From the NCBI RefSeq assembly GCF_000381965.1, contig NZ_KB908462.1, positions 1-64,000 on the forward strand: DNA of 64,000 nt, written 5' to 3'. Below the pieces are notes generated by a model. It searched no databases. It was not told the DNA's origin and saw only the letters and a list, made by a program, of their open reading frames with translations. Below, piece after piece: positions 37,121 through 45,148 of this stretch. Each line of letters opens with the position of its first letter. Positions within the stretch are counted from its first letter, which is position 1. The position numbers and the translations under genes are program-made. This DNA comes from Oceanimonas smirnovii ATCC BAA-899 (GTDB taxonomy: Bacteria; Pseudomonadota; Gammaproteobacteria; Enterobacterales; Aeromonadaceae).

Positions 37121-38119
37121 TTACAGCCCGGCCTGCTCCAGCCGGGTGGCCATATCACCCAGGCCGTCCAGCCCCTGAATATCCGTGGGCTGCAGATATA
37201 ACGGATAGCGATTCAGACCGGCAAAGGTTCGCTCTATCTCAGCCAGATGTGTTTTTTCCTGGCTTCGGCGTTGTGCCAGAAAAGCACCGTCAGCTTCATC
37301 AGGCAGAATGCGGTTCACCACCAGGCCGGCCAGGGGCAATTTTTCTTCCCGCAGTGCTGTTACCGCCCGTTCTGTTTCCAGTATTGGCAGCTTTTCGGGA
37401 GTGAGCACAAACAGCAGTGCAGTCTGCTCGCCGTTGGTCAGCAACCGGCGAGTGCGCTGAAACAGCCGCTGACGCGCCAGCAGCGTTTCGGTAATGGATT
37501 TGGTGCGTTCGTCCATACCGGCGGTTTCGTGAGCCCGCGGATCGCCAAAAGGGCTGTCCACGTCCTTGCCCGGGGTTAAATGGTCCAGCACCTCGCCCAG
37601 TTTTTCCGAGCGCTGGTTGCTTTTGAGCATCCCTTGAGTCCAGGCGGCCATGGCCTCGGGCAAACTGAGCAGGCGCAGGGTGTGGCCGGTGGGGGCGGTA
37701 TCGAAAATCACCAGGTCATGAGTTTGCAGCCCTTCTTCCATCACTCTGGCCATGCGCTCCAGCAGTGCCGCTTCCTGGGCCCCCGGCGATTGGCGGGTGA
37801 GGCGCATCTGTCGCTCCACCTCGCCGTACATCTCGGGCCGGGTAAAGCGTTTAAGCTGCGCCAGCACCCGGGCCAGGTGCTGCTCCACTTCATGATCCGG
37901 ATCCAGCTCCAGAGCGTCTAGATTGGGGGCCAGCCGGGTAATGGTATCGCCAATTTCCCGCCCAAAGGCATCGGCCAGGCTGTGAGCGGGATCGGTGGAC
38001 ACCAGCAGGCAGCGCTTTCCCCGGCGGGCCGCCAGCAGCGCCAGCGACGAGGACACAGTGGTCTTGCCCACGCCTCCCTTGCCGCCCACCAGCAAGACGC
38101 GCTTGTCGGTCAGTAACAT
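37121..38119 (-). CDS. ArsA/GET3-family ATPase
   Basis: 332 residues, a single ArsA half: deviant Walker A GGKGGVGKTT (12-21), the switch STDPAHSLADAFG, and the DTAPTGHTLRLLSLP block. No ars genes are nearby, so arsenite export is unlikely. ArsA-like ATPases occur together with CstA and small CC-tailed proteins in several proteobacteria, which is the order seen here (38482, 38751). The role there is unknown. The frame is open 27 codons upstream, but ATG 38119 has GGAGAG and gives the family N-terminus. Confidence 0.88.
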   Translation of the reverse strand: MLLTDKRVLLVGGKGGVGKTTVSSSLALLAARRGKRCLLVSTDPAHSLADAFGREIGDTITRLAPNLDALELDPDHEVEQHLARVLAQLKRFTRPEMYGEVERQMRLTRQSPGAQEAALLERMARVMEEGLQTHDLVIFDTAPTGHTLRLLSLPEAMAAWTQGMLKSNQRSEKLGEVLDHLTPGKDVDSPFGDPRAHETAGMDERTKSITETLLARQRLFQRTRRLLTNGEQTALLFVLTPEKLPILETERAVTALREEKLPLAGLVVNRILPDEADGAFLAQRRSQEKTHLAEIERTFAGLNRYPLYLQPTDIQGLDGLGDMATRLEQAGL

Positions 38120-38211
38120 GTCATCTCTCCAAACAGTAAGGCCGGCACACAAAGCCAATCCCCGCATGCGAAGCGACAGCAGGGTTACCTTCTTCGACAT
38201 GCTTCATGGAA

Positions 38212-38446
38212 TGCCACTCATTAAAAAGCCTGCTGCGAACATACTTAATGTTCGTTCAGGCTTTTTACTTCGTCACGGCGAGCAAGCTCGCCCCATGTAA
38301 CGCTCGGCACATGCCATCCCTGGCATGTGACGGTCGAATACGGCAATCCCTGCTCCCGCTTCGTCAAACAAAGGCGTTGCCTGACTTGTATTACAGGCAA
38401 CTGAGTGCTCGGCAGGGAGGGAAAAGGGAACGGCTCCACCGACCCT
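38212..38446 (-). repeat. Large dispersed intergenic repeat, copy 2 (inverted relative to 1003-1235)
   Basis: Read on the minus strand it follows 1003-1235 almost base for base in its distal half: palindrome with centre CAGGGATG (38309-38328), GAGCGTTACATGG, a GGCGAGC/GCTCGCC hairpin, then the AAAAAGCCTG ... CAGGCTTTTT hairpin enclosing CGAACAT/ATGTTCG (38224-38267). It fills the 362-bp gap between the CC-tailed gene and the ArsA-type gene. The remaining bases of that gap hold no visible gene. Confidence 0.8.
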
Positions 38447-38481
38447 TTTTCCGACCTTTGCCAAGCCAGAAGACAACTCAA

Positions 38482-38754
38482 TCAGCAGCAGCGAAAGTGA
38501 TCCAGCGGCGAGTGCTCCATGCCCATGCGCTGGTGCCAGTCGTGAAACCGCTCCAGCAGCAGAGGCTGCAGTTCCAGGGTGTAATAGGAGGCCGGATTCG
38601 GCACGCCCATCATCTCCGAGAATACCAGCAGCATAAAGAGATCGTCTTCCTCGCGCCGGGCCCGGGCAATAGCCGCCCGGTAGGGCGCGTTATAGACTTC
38701 TTCCGCATACCGGCTGGCCTTGTCTATCCAGGCCAGCACCCGCTTGATTTTCAC
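38482..38754 (-). CDS. Small CstA-associated protein with C-terminal Cys-Cys (cory-CC-star type)
   Basis: 90 residues, mostly helical, with a central FMLLVFSEMMGVPNPASYYTLEL and ending FRCC immediately before the stop. This C-terminal double cysteine and the position directly behind cstA are the marks of the cory-CC-star family; its function is not known. The ATG overlaps the cstA stop by 4 nt. The two terminal cysteines could bind a metal or the ArsA-type ATPase encoded downstream (inference). Confidence 0.85.
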   Translation of the reverse strand: MKIKRVLAWIDKASRYAEEVYNAPYRAAIARARREEDDLFMLLVFSEMMGVPNPASYYTLELQPLLLERFHDWHQRMGMEHSPLDHFRCC

Positions 38755-40433
38755 GACTTGTTCTCGGCGCTTTCAGCTTTGCCACTGCGCAGCTTGTTCA
38801 GGGTAGAGCCACACTCCAGCGCCACCAGAATGGCCGCCGCCAGCACTACCAGATCAAGAGTAAACAGGAACCAGTTGGCCTGTGCATAGAAGTCCTTAAG
38901 CTGGATCAACAGTGCCAGAACTGTCATTACCAGCAGGAACAGCAGCGGGATCAGGGTCACATACATGGGCCGGCCCAGACGCGCCAGCATCACAGTGATC
39001 ACCAGCAGGGTCAGACCCGCCAGCAGCTGGTTGGTGGTGCCGAACAACGGCCAGATCAGCAAGCCGCCGGAGCCGTCGCCACCGGAGCCAAAGGCCAGCA
39101 ACAGGCAGGAAGCTACCGCCAACAGGGTGGCCGGGGCCGCTTTCTGCATCCAGTTGATGTTATAGATGCTGCCCCACTCCTGGAAAATATAGCGCTGCAG
39201 CCGCAGGCCGGTGTCCATGGTGGTGCCGGCAAACAACACCGCCATTACCGTGAGAATGGTTTGCGACAGCTCGATGTCAAAGCCCAGGCCATTGCTCAGA
39301 ATATTGGCTCCGCCCTGCACAAAAGCGGCTACCCCGCCCTGACCAAAGCCGCTGTACACGGCCTGCCAGTCGGCGAGCGTCGCAAAACCGGCGGTGGCGG
39401 CAATGATCGCGGCCAGTGCCAGGCACCCTTCCCCGATAGCGCCGAAATAGCCCACAAAGCGCAGGTCGGTTTCCTTGTCGAGCTGTTTGGAGGTGGTGCC
39501 GGACGACACCAGACCATGAAAGCCGGAGATAGCACCACAGGCAATGGTCACAAACAACAGTGGCAGCAGCGAGGGCGTGCCTTCCGGCACATTGTCGTTA
39601 AAGGCCGGGGCCACCACATCCGGAGCCGACAGCAATACGGCACCATAAAGCAGACCCAGACCTACAAACAGCTGCAGACCGTTAATGTAGTCGCGGGGTT
39701 GCAGCAGCATCCATACTGGCAGCAACGAGGCAATGGCGGCATATACAAACAGCAGAATAATCCACTGAGCCTTGTCGGTCAGGCCCATAAACATCTCGGG
39801 CAGCGCTAGCGGCATGGAAGGCCCTACCCAGATCAGGGCATAAAGCGCAATCACGCCCACAATGGAAACGGTGATCAGACCAATCATTTTGCGGTAAATC
39901 AGCTGACCGATAATCAGTGCCACCACAATGGCCCCCCATACCGGCACCACAGAGGTCTGGAACTTGGTCAGCAGACCGGCGATGACCACCGCAAATACGG
40001 CGTTAACCATCAACAGCACCAGGAAGATGACGATCATAAAGATGCTGCGGGCGCGCTTGCCCACCACATCACCGGTGAGCGCGCCCACCGATTTGGCCTT
40101 GTTGCGGTTACTGGCCCAGATAGCCCCCGCATCGTGCACGCCGGCAAAAAAGATGGTACCAAACACCACCCACAAAAAGGCCGGCACCCAGCCCCAGATC
40201 ACCGCAATAGCAGGCCCCACTATGGGTGCCGCCCCGGCTACCGAGGTGAAATGATGACCCCAAAGCACAAATTTGTTGGTGGGCACATAATCTATGCCGT
40301 CCTCAAACTCGTGCGCCGGCGTCCGAAAGCCGGGATCCAGCCGAAATATTTTTTCGGCCACAAACTTGGAATACACAAAATAGCCGAGCGCCATGGCACC
40401 CAGCCCAACCAACATCAGGAATATGGCATTCAT
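38751..40433 (-). CDS. cstA: Carbon starvation protein A (peptide/pyruvate permease family)
   Basis: 560-residue inner-membrane protein with about 15-16 helices: N-terminal YFVYSKFVAEKIFRLDP, RTPAHEFEDGIDYVPTNKFVLWGHHFTSVAGAAPIVGPAIAVIWGW, HDAGAIWASNRNKAKSVG, and the C-terminal PLFGTTNQLLAGLTL. It is shorter than E. coli CstA (about 700), like the class found with CC-tailed partners. CstA relatives import peptides or pyruvate. ATG 40433 preferred over an upstream in-frame ATG, because it gives the family start. Confidence 0.94.
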   Translation of the reverse strand: MNAIFLMLVGLGAMALGYFVYSKFVAEKIFRLDPGFRTPAHEFEDGIDYVPTNKFVLWGHHFTSVAGAAPIVGPAIAVIWGWVPAFLWVVFGTIFFAGVHDAGAIWASNRNKAKSVGALTGDVVGKRARSIFMIVIFLVLLMVNAVFAVVIAGLLTKFQTSVVPVWGAIVVALIIGQLIYRKMIGLITVSIVGVIALYALIWVGPSMPLALPEMFMGLTDKAQWIILLFVYAAIASLLPVWMLLQPRDYINGLQLFVGLGLLYGAVLLSAPDVVAPAFNDNVPEGTPSLLPLLFVTIACGAISGFHGLVSSGTTSKQLDKETDLRFVGYFGAIGEGCLALAAIIAATAGFATLADWQAVYSGFGQGGVAAFVQGGANILSNGLGFDIELSQTILTVMAVLFAGTTMDTGLRLQRYIFQEWGSIYNINWMQKAAPATLLAVASCLLLAFGSGGDGSGGLLIWPLFGTTNQLLAGLTLLVITVMLARLGRPMYVTLIPLLFLLVMTVLALLIQLKDFYAQANWFLFTLDLVVLAAAILVALECGSTLNKLRSGKAESAENKS

Positions 40434-40499
40434 TGCACCGCTCTCCCGTAACGAATTTTCCCTGTTATTATCCGTAGCGCGGATCATCAGATCCGGCAC

Positions 40500-40715
40500 T
40501 CCTAAAGGCTACAATAGAAAGGAAAAACCGCTCAGAATCAACATACTAGCTATAAATTCAAATGGCACTCAATTAAGTGGCAGCGGTATATACAAGGTGA
40601 GCTCATCACAAACAAATCAACCACTTGGAAATATGGAAATCAAGCAGTTATAAACACTAAAAAATAACAAAAAATAAGAATAATAAATAAATCGATTCCA
40701 AGGGCTGACGCAAAC
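40500..40715. other. AT-rich intergenic stretch
   Basis: Markedly AT-rich compared with the rest of the window. It holds the cstA promoter region and the 3' flank of the DUF2960 gene. An 86-codon frame crosses it (40393-40653), but it has no family resemblance or ribosome-binding site. No terminator with a clear stem was found for the DUF2960 gene. Confidence 0.5.
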
Positions 40716-40961
40716 TTATTCGTCTTTAAAGATCGTGACCTGAGTCACACCCAGCTTACGAAAATATTCTTCCCGGAACTCCTTCATGGTCTTTCTGTTG
40801 TTGCGGCTGATATTGGCAAGCTGATCTTCCATGCGGCGAAACTCTGCCAGATCCAGCCCTTCAGCGGTGGCAATGGCATCGTAGATGCTGTGGTGCTTGT
40901 CATTGGCATAGCCAATTTCTTTTTGTTGTTTGCGATAGTGATAACGAATGCGAAAAGCCAT
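40716..40961 (-). CDS. DUF2960 family protein
   Basis: 81 residues, basic N-terminus (MAFRIRYHYRKQQKEIGYANDKHHSIYDAIATAEG) and helical C-terminal part; this pattern is the DUF2960 family, found mainly in Vibrionaceae, Aeromonadaceae and Shewanella. Unknown function. The ATG at 40961 with GGAG 9 nt upstream is used; a longer frame runs into the dctB promoter. Divergent from dctB. Confidence 0.82.
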   Translation of the reverse strand: MAFRIRYHYRKQQKEIGYANDKHHSIYDAIATAEGLDLAEFRRMEDQLANISRNNRKTMKEFREEYFRKLGVTQVTIFKDE

Positions 40962-41070
40962 AATGAAAAACTCCGTGAAAACGTCATTGTCGCTGCAAAG
41001 TGCCTGTGCACTCAAGAGTGCGGGAGCCATCACGCCAATTTACCGCCGTAACGCGCATAATACGCCCATC

Positions 41071-42879
41071 ATGAGACGGAACTCCCTTGCCCTTTTTCTG
41101 CTGCTGTTGTTTGGCACCCTGCTGGTTAGCACAGCGTTGTTCTGGCACGCCCGGGAGCAGGGGCTGGCAGATATTCGCCAGCATGCGCAAGTAAGCCTGG
41201 GCCGCTACATTACCAACCTGCGTCATCAGCTGGCACGCCATCAGGACTTGCCCCGGCTGCTGGCCGATCAGCATCAGCTCAAGGCGCTGCTGAACGATCC
41301 CGATAACCCGCAAAAAACCGATGAGGCTAACCGCTATCTGGCCCGGGTTAATGCCACCATGGGTGCCACCGACAGTTATCTTATCAACAGCAACGGCATG
41401 ACTCTGGCCGCCAGCAACTGGGATCAGGCCGCGCCCTTTGTGGGGAACGACTACAGCTTTCGCCCCTATTTTCAGCAGGCCATGGAGGGAGGGCTGGGCC
41501 GCTATTTTGCCCTTGGCAATACTTCCCGGGTGCGAGGATATTTCTTTTCCGCGCCGGTGCGCCAGCAGGGACAGATTATTGGCGTGACCGTGGTCAAGGT
41601 AGATCTGGAAGACATAGAAGGCAGCTGGAACGACCCGCTGCAGGACATTCTGGTCATGGACGAAGACGGCGTTATTTTTATCTCCACCCGCCACCAGTGG
41701 CGCTTTCGCCTGTTGCCCAAACCCGGCCTGCTCACGCCGGATCCGCAGCTGCTCAGCCGTATTGAAGGCAGCCGCCGTTATGAAAGAGTACAGCTGCAGC
41801 CGCTGCCCCTGCAGCAAAGAGACACCACACCAAGAGGCAATCAGCTGCTGACCATGAAAGGCGAGGAAGCCAGCGGCCATTATCTGCTGGTGAGCGAACT
41901 GCTGCCGGATGTGGGCATGCGGGTTGCCATTCTGGCCAATCTCAAGCCACTCAGAGAGCGCATAGCCCGCACTCTGGTTGCCGGACTTGGTACTTTCTGG
42001 ACACTGGCGGCGCTGCTGTTATTTTTGCGGGCCCGGCATCGCATGAAGGTGCGCCATCAGCGGGAGCTGCAACAAGCTCATGAAGCCCTGGAGCGCAGGG
42101 TAGAGCAGCGCACTCATCAGCTCACCGACAGCAACCGGCGGCTGAAGCAGGAAGTAGAGCAACACCGGCAAACCCAGAGTCAGCTGATCCAGGCTGCCAA
42201 AATGGCGGTGCTGGGACAATTATCTGCCGGCATTAATCATGAGCTGAACCAGCCACTCACCGCCATTCGCCAGTTTGCCGATAATGGCCGCAAGCTGCTG
42301 GAGCGAGGCCGCACCGAGGCAGTAGCTGGCAATCTGGAAGAAATTGGCGGCCTGGCAAATCGTATGGCCGCCATTTTGCAGCCGCTGCGTGAGTTTGCCC
42401 GCCAGCATCATGCCGGCAACACCCATACTACCCTGGCCCAGCTGCGCCGGGGCGTAATGGTCTTGATGGGAGCCGAGCTGGAAAAGCACAAGGCAAGGCT
42501 GTACTGGCCTGATGAACAGGACAATCTTGCAGTAGCTGGGGATCAGGGCCGGCTGGAGCAGGTGCTGGTTAATTTGATTGGCAATGCACTGCAGGCCATG
42601 ACCGAAACGCCGTCACCACGTATTGATATTCATGTTCAGGCCAGTACTGCTCAGGTTACTCTTGCCCTGCGCGATCATGGTCCCGGCCTGAGCGAACAGG
42701 CGCTGGCCCATATTTTTGAGCCTTTCTTTACTACCAAATCCACCGGCCTCGGGCTGGGGCTGTCCATCTCTCACCGCATAGTAGAAAGTCTGAACGGTGA
42801 ACTGACCGCTGCCAACCATCCTGACGGGGGTGCCGTCTTTACCCTGGTACTGAACCGCATGCATAAGGAGCCCGCATGA
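41071..42879 (+). CDS. dctB: C4-dicarboxylate sensor histidine kinase DctB
   Basis: 602 residues: TM1 (about 6-24), periplasmic double-Cache sensor (about 30-300) with YLINSNGMTLAASNWD and RPYFQQAMEG, TM2 (about 303-322), a coiled coil (328-375), a HisKA H-box with His390 in AGINHELNQPLTAIR, and the ATPase domain (NLIGNALQAM, GLGLGLSISH). DctB senses C4-dicarboxylates and phosphorylates DctD. ATG 41071 is chosen although the frame opens earlier, because it starts the signal-anchor. Overlaps dctD by 4 nt. Confidence 0.93.
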   Translation: MRRNSLALFLLLLFGTLLVSTALFWHAREQGLADIRQHAQVSLGRYITNLRHQLARHQDLPRLLADQHQLKALLNDPDNPQKTDEANRYLARVNATMGATDSYLINSNGMTLAASNWDQAAPFVGNDYSFRPYFQQAMEGGLGRYFALGNTSRVRGYFFSAPVRQQGQIIGVTVVKVDLEDIEGSWNDPLQDILVMDEDGVIFISTRHQWRFRLLPKPGLLTPDPQLLSRIEGSRRYERVQLQPLPLQQRDTTPRGNQLLTMKGEEASGHYLLVSELLPDVGMRVAILANLKPLRERIARTLVAGLGTFWTLAALLLFLRARHRMKVRHQRELQQAHEALERRVEQRTHQLTDSNRRLKQEVEQHRQTQSQLIQAAKMAVLGQLSAGINHELNQPLTAIRQFADNGRKLLERGRTEAVAGNLEEIGGLANRMAAILQPLREFARQHHAGNTHTTLAQLRRGVMVLMGAELEKHKARLYWPDEQDNLAVAGDQGRLEQVLVNLIGNALQAMTETPSPRIDIHVQASTAQVTLALRDHGPGLSEQALAHIFEPFFTTKSTGLGLGLSISHRIVESLNGELTAANHPDGGAVFTLVLNRMHKEPA

Positions 42880-44231
42880 CTTCGCCCCATATTTTGCTGA
42901 TTGATGACGATGCTGCCATTTTGCGCTCCGCCAGCCAGACCCTGGAGCTGGAAGACTACCGGGTCTGTACCCTGGACAGGGCCGACAAGGCGCTGCCGCT
43001 GCTCAATGAAGATTTTGCCGGCATCGTGATTACCGATATCAACATGCCGGGCACCACCGGACTGGAACTGCTGGCCAGAATAAAAACCATTGATTCAAAT
43101 ATTCCGGTCATTCTTATTACCGGCTTTGGCGATATTTCCATGGCGGTCAGTGCCATTCGTAACGGCGCTTACGACTTTATTGAAAAGCCATTTTCATCAG
43201 ATCTGCTGCTTGATGTGGTGCACAGGGCTCTGGAAAAGCGTGCCCTTACTCTGGATAACCGCCGCCTGCGCCAGGAGCTGCAGGCTCAGAGCGCTCCCGG
43301 CCCGCGTATTCTGGGCAGCTCACCGGCAGTGCAGGACCTGCGCCGGCTGGTGCAAAGCGTGGCGTCCAGCCCGGCGGATATTCTGCTGATGGGGGAAACC
43401 GGCTCGGGCAAGGATCTGCTGGCCCGCTACATTCACGAACACAGCCCGCGCCGGAACAAAAACTTTGTTGCCATCAACTGCGGCGGCATGCCGGAAAACC
43501 TGATTGAGTCTGAACTGTTTGGTCATGAAAAAGGGGCCTTTACCGATGCTAAAGAGAGGCGCATCGGCAAGCTGGAACATGCCCACGGCGGTACTCTGTT
43601 TCTGGATGAAATAGAAAGCATGCCCATGAGCCTGCAAATCAAACTGCTGCGGGTACTGGAAGAGCGTGCCATTGAACGGCTGGGTTCGAACCGGCTGATC
43701 CCGCTGGATATTCGTATTATTGCCGCCACCAAGGCTAATTTGCGCGCCCTGGCCGATGCCAGTGATTTTCGTGAAGATCTCTATTACCGGCTGAATGTGG
43801 TGCGCATCGACATTCCGCCGCTGCGCGCCCGCCCCGACGATATTCCGCTGTTGTTTCAGCATTTTGCGCTGCTGGCATCCGCTCAGTTTGAACGGGAAAT
43901 ACCGCCGTTATCAGCCCCGCAGCTGCAGCAGCTGCTGAGCCATTCCTGGCCGGGCAATGTGCGGGAGCTGCGCAATCTGGCGGAGCGCTATGTGCTGCTG
44001 GGCGAGGCCTGCTCCTTTGACCTGAGTGAACACAGCCAGACCGAGACGCCTGCCAGCGGGCAGGGGCTGGCCGCCCGGGTGGATCAGTTTGAGAAAACCC
44101 TGATTCAATCCGAGCTGGCCCGCCACGGCGGCTCCATCAAGCACACTCAGGAAAGCCTGCAACTGCCCCGTAAAACCCTGTACGACAAAATGAAAAAACA
44201 CGGCCTGGACAAGAACGACTACAAGGGCTGA
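42876..44231 (+). CDS. dctD: Sigma-54-dependent response regulator DctD
   Basis: 451 residues: receiver (Asp54, Lys104), AAA+ domain with Walker A GETGSGKD (173-180), and C-terminal Fis-type HTH (about 410-445). The sigma-54 contact loop reads GAFTDA (220-225) rather than the usual GAFTGA. A Walker B FLDEIE follows. Partner of DctB. Candidate target: the sigma-54 promoter at 45072-45088 before the TAXI-TRAP operon; the DctPQM operon at 59688 shows no such promoter. Confidence 0.93.
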   Translation: MTSPHILLIDDDAAILRSASQTLELEDYRVCTLDRADKALPLLNEDFAGIVITDINMPGTTGLELLARIKTIDSNIPVILITGFGDISMAVSAIRNGAYDFIEKPFSSDLLLDVVHRALEKRALTLDNRRLRQELQAQSAPGPRILGSSPAVQDLRRLVQSVASSPADILLMGETGSGKDLLARYIHEHSPRRNKNFVAINCGGMPENLIESELFGHEKGAFTDAKERRIGKLEHAHGGTLFLDEIESMPMSLQIKLLRVLEERAIERLGSNRLIPLDIRIIAATKANLRALADASDFREDLYYRLNVVRIDIPPLRARPDDIPLLFQHFALLASAQFEREIPPLSAPQLQQLLSHSWPGNVRELRNLAERYVLLGEACSFDLSEHSQTETPASGQGLAARVDQFEKTLIQSELARHGGSIKHTQESLQLPRKTLYDKMKKHGLDKNDYKG

Positions 44232-44360
44232 ACGCTTGTCGTTTGCCATGCCGTGCACACACGTCGGCAATCGCGCTATCGCTTCGCATTGCATACATGC
44301 TCACTCTTGCTTTTAACGCCGCACGATTTAATATAAGAAAAAACTAAATTAGAGGTAGTT

Positions 44361-44786
44361 ATGGCAACGAAAACTTACACAGTAAAAACCGAAATGGGAA
44401 ATACCTGGCAGGTGCGGGCTCAGGTGGGCTCACATCAAATGATCATCGATCAGCCCTCTGCCGGCGACACCGGTCCCAATCCGCTGGATACCTTTCTGTT
44501 TGCGCTGGCGGGCTGTGTTTCCACCATTGCCAAAATGGCTGCCCGGGAGCAGGGCGTTGAGCTGCGCGGCATCAATGTTGAAGTTAATGGCGAGCTGAAC
44601 CCGGCGGGGCTGGCGGGCAAGCCCAGTGACGATCCGGTGGGCTTCAAGCACATCAACATCAGTGCCGACATCGACGCCGATCTTGATGACGCCGAAAAAC
44701 AGGCTTTTCTGGATCTGGTCTGTGCCCGCTGCCCGGTGCACGACAACCTGCTGCGGGCCACTTCGGTCAGCCACCAGAGCCGTTAA
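44361..44786 (+). CDS. OsmC/Ohr-family protein
   Basis: 141 residues with OsmC fold features: GPNPLDTFLFALAGCVSTIAKMAAR (first Cys, residue 52) and DLVCARCPVHDNLLRAT with two cysteines about residue 120. The second Cys context RCPVH is typical of the YhfA-like/OsmC group, and peroxidase activity is plausible. GAGGTAGTT precedes the ATG. Isolated between dctD and the TRAP promoter. Confidence 0.85.
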   Translation: MATKTYTVKTEMGNTWQVRAQVGSHQMIIDQPSAGDTGPNPLDTFLFALAGCVSTIAKMAAREQGVELRGINVEVNGELNPAGLAGKPSDDPVGFKHINISADIDADLDDAEKQAFLDLVCARCPVHDNLLRATSVSHQSR

Positions 44787-44793
44787 TCCATTG

Positions 44794-44813
44794 ATGGGGG
44801 GATTTCCACCCAT
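44794..44813. promoter_or_regulatory. Quasi-palindromic motif, copy 1 (activator-site candidate)
   Basis: ATGGGGGGATTTCCACCCAT, directly after the osmC stop. It matches 18 of 20 positions of the motif at 44968-44987, 174 bp away in the same orientation. Possible distal DctD-type enhancer site for the sigma-54 promoter at 45072; it is also close to the osmC terminator. Confidence 0.5.
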
Positions 44814-44817
44814 GATC

Positions 44818-44842
44818 AAAGCGCCCAGGGGCGCTTTTTTTT
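44818..44842 (+). terminator. Intrinsic terminator after osmC
   Basis: Stem AAAGCGCC/GGCGCTTT with loop CAGG and eight T. Confidence 0.9.
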
Positions 44843-44945
44843 GTCAGGTCACCTCACGTAGCGGCACTGCAACCTCAGGCAACGCCGGTCTTGCCTGTGT
44901 CTTCACTGCCCGTTAAAACATTCAGACAAGACAATATGTGTGAAA

Positions 44946-44987
44946 ATCCGCCCATGCGCTGATTAAGATGGGCGGATTACCACCCAT
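44946..44987. promoter_or_regulatory. Upstream activator-site cluster for the TAXI-TRAP operon
   Basis: Two overlapping elements. ATCCGCCCAT (44946-44955) and ATGGGCGGAT (44968-44977) form a perfect inverted repeat with a 12-bp spacer, and ATGGGCGGATTACCACCCAT (44968-44987) repeats the 44794-44813 motif. They lie 85-125 bp upstream of the -24 element, the usual range of sigma-54 enhancer sites. The 279-bp gap 44843-45121 outside these elements and the promoter shows nothing else. Confidence 0.6.
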
Positions 44988-45071
44988 TTAACATTCATAT
45001 TCATACCAGCGGCTCTGCTTCCATTATCGCAAAACCAGTGCTGGCCTGACTTAACAATACCTTAGCCTGAG

Positions 45072-45088
45072 TTGGCCCCGATTTTGCT
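45072..45088 (+). promoter_or_regulatory. Sigma-54 (RpoN) promoter of the TAXI-TRAP operon
   Basis: TTGGCCCCGATTTTGCT: GG at 45074-45075 and GC at 45086-45087 separated by exactly 10 bp, matching TTGGCACG-N4-TTGCT. It lies about 60 bp upstream of the permease start, with enhancer-like palindromes further upstream and the sigma-54 activator gene dctD close by. Confidence 0.8.
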
Positions 45089-45148
45089 AATAAGCTGTTA
45101 ATCAAAACAGCAGCTTATTAGCGGCTGGTGAAAAAACGAGGTTAAGGA

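Noticed and set aside
37121-38119. The ArsA-type ATPase as part of an arsenic resistance operon
   Set aside because: No arsB, arsC, arsR or acr3 gene nearby; the neighbours are cstA and its CC-tailed partner.
40393-40653. An 86-codon plus-strand frame upstream of cstA
   Set aside because: Overlaps the cstA start on the other strand and the AT-rich gap; no ribosome-binding site or family.
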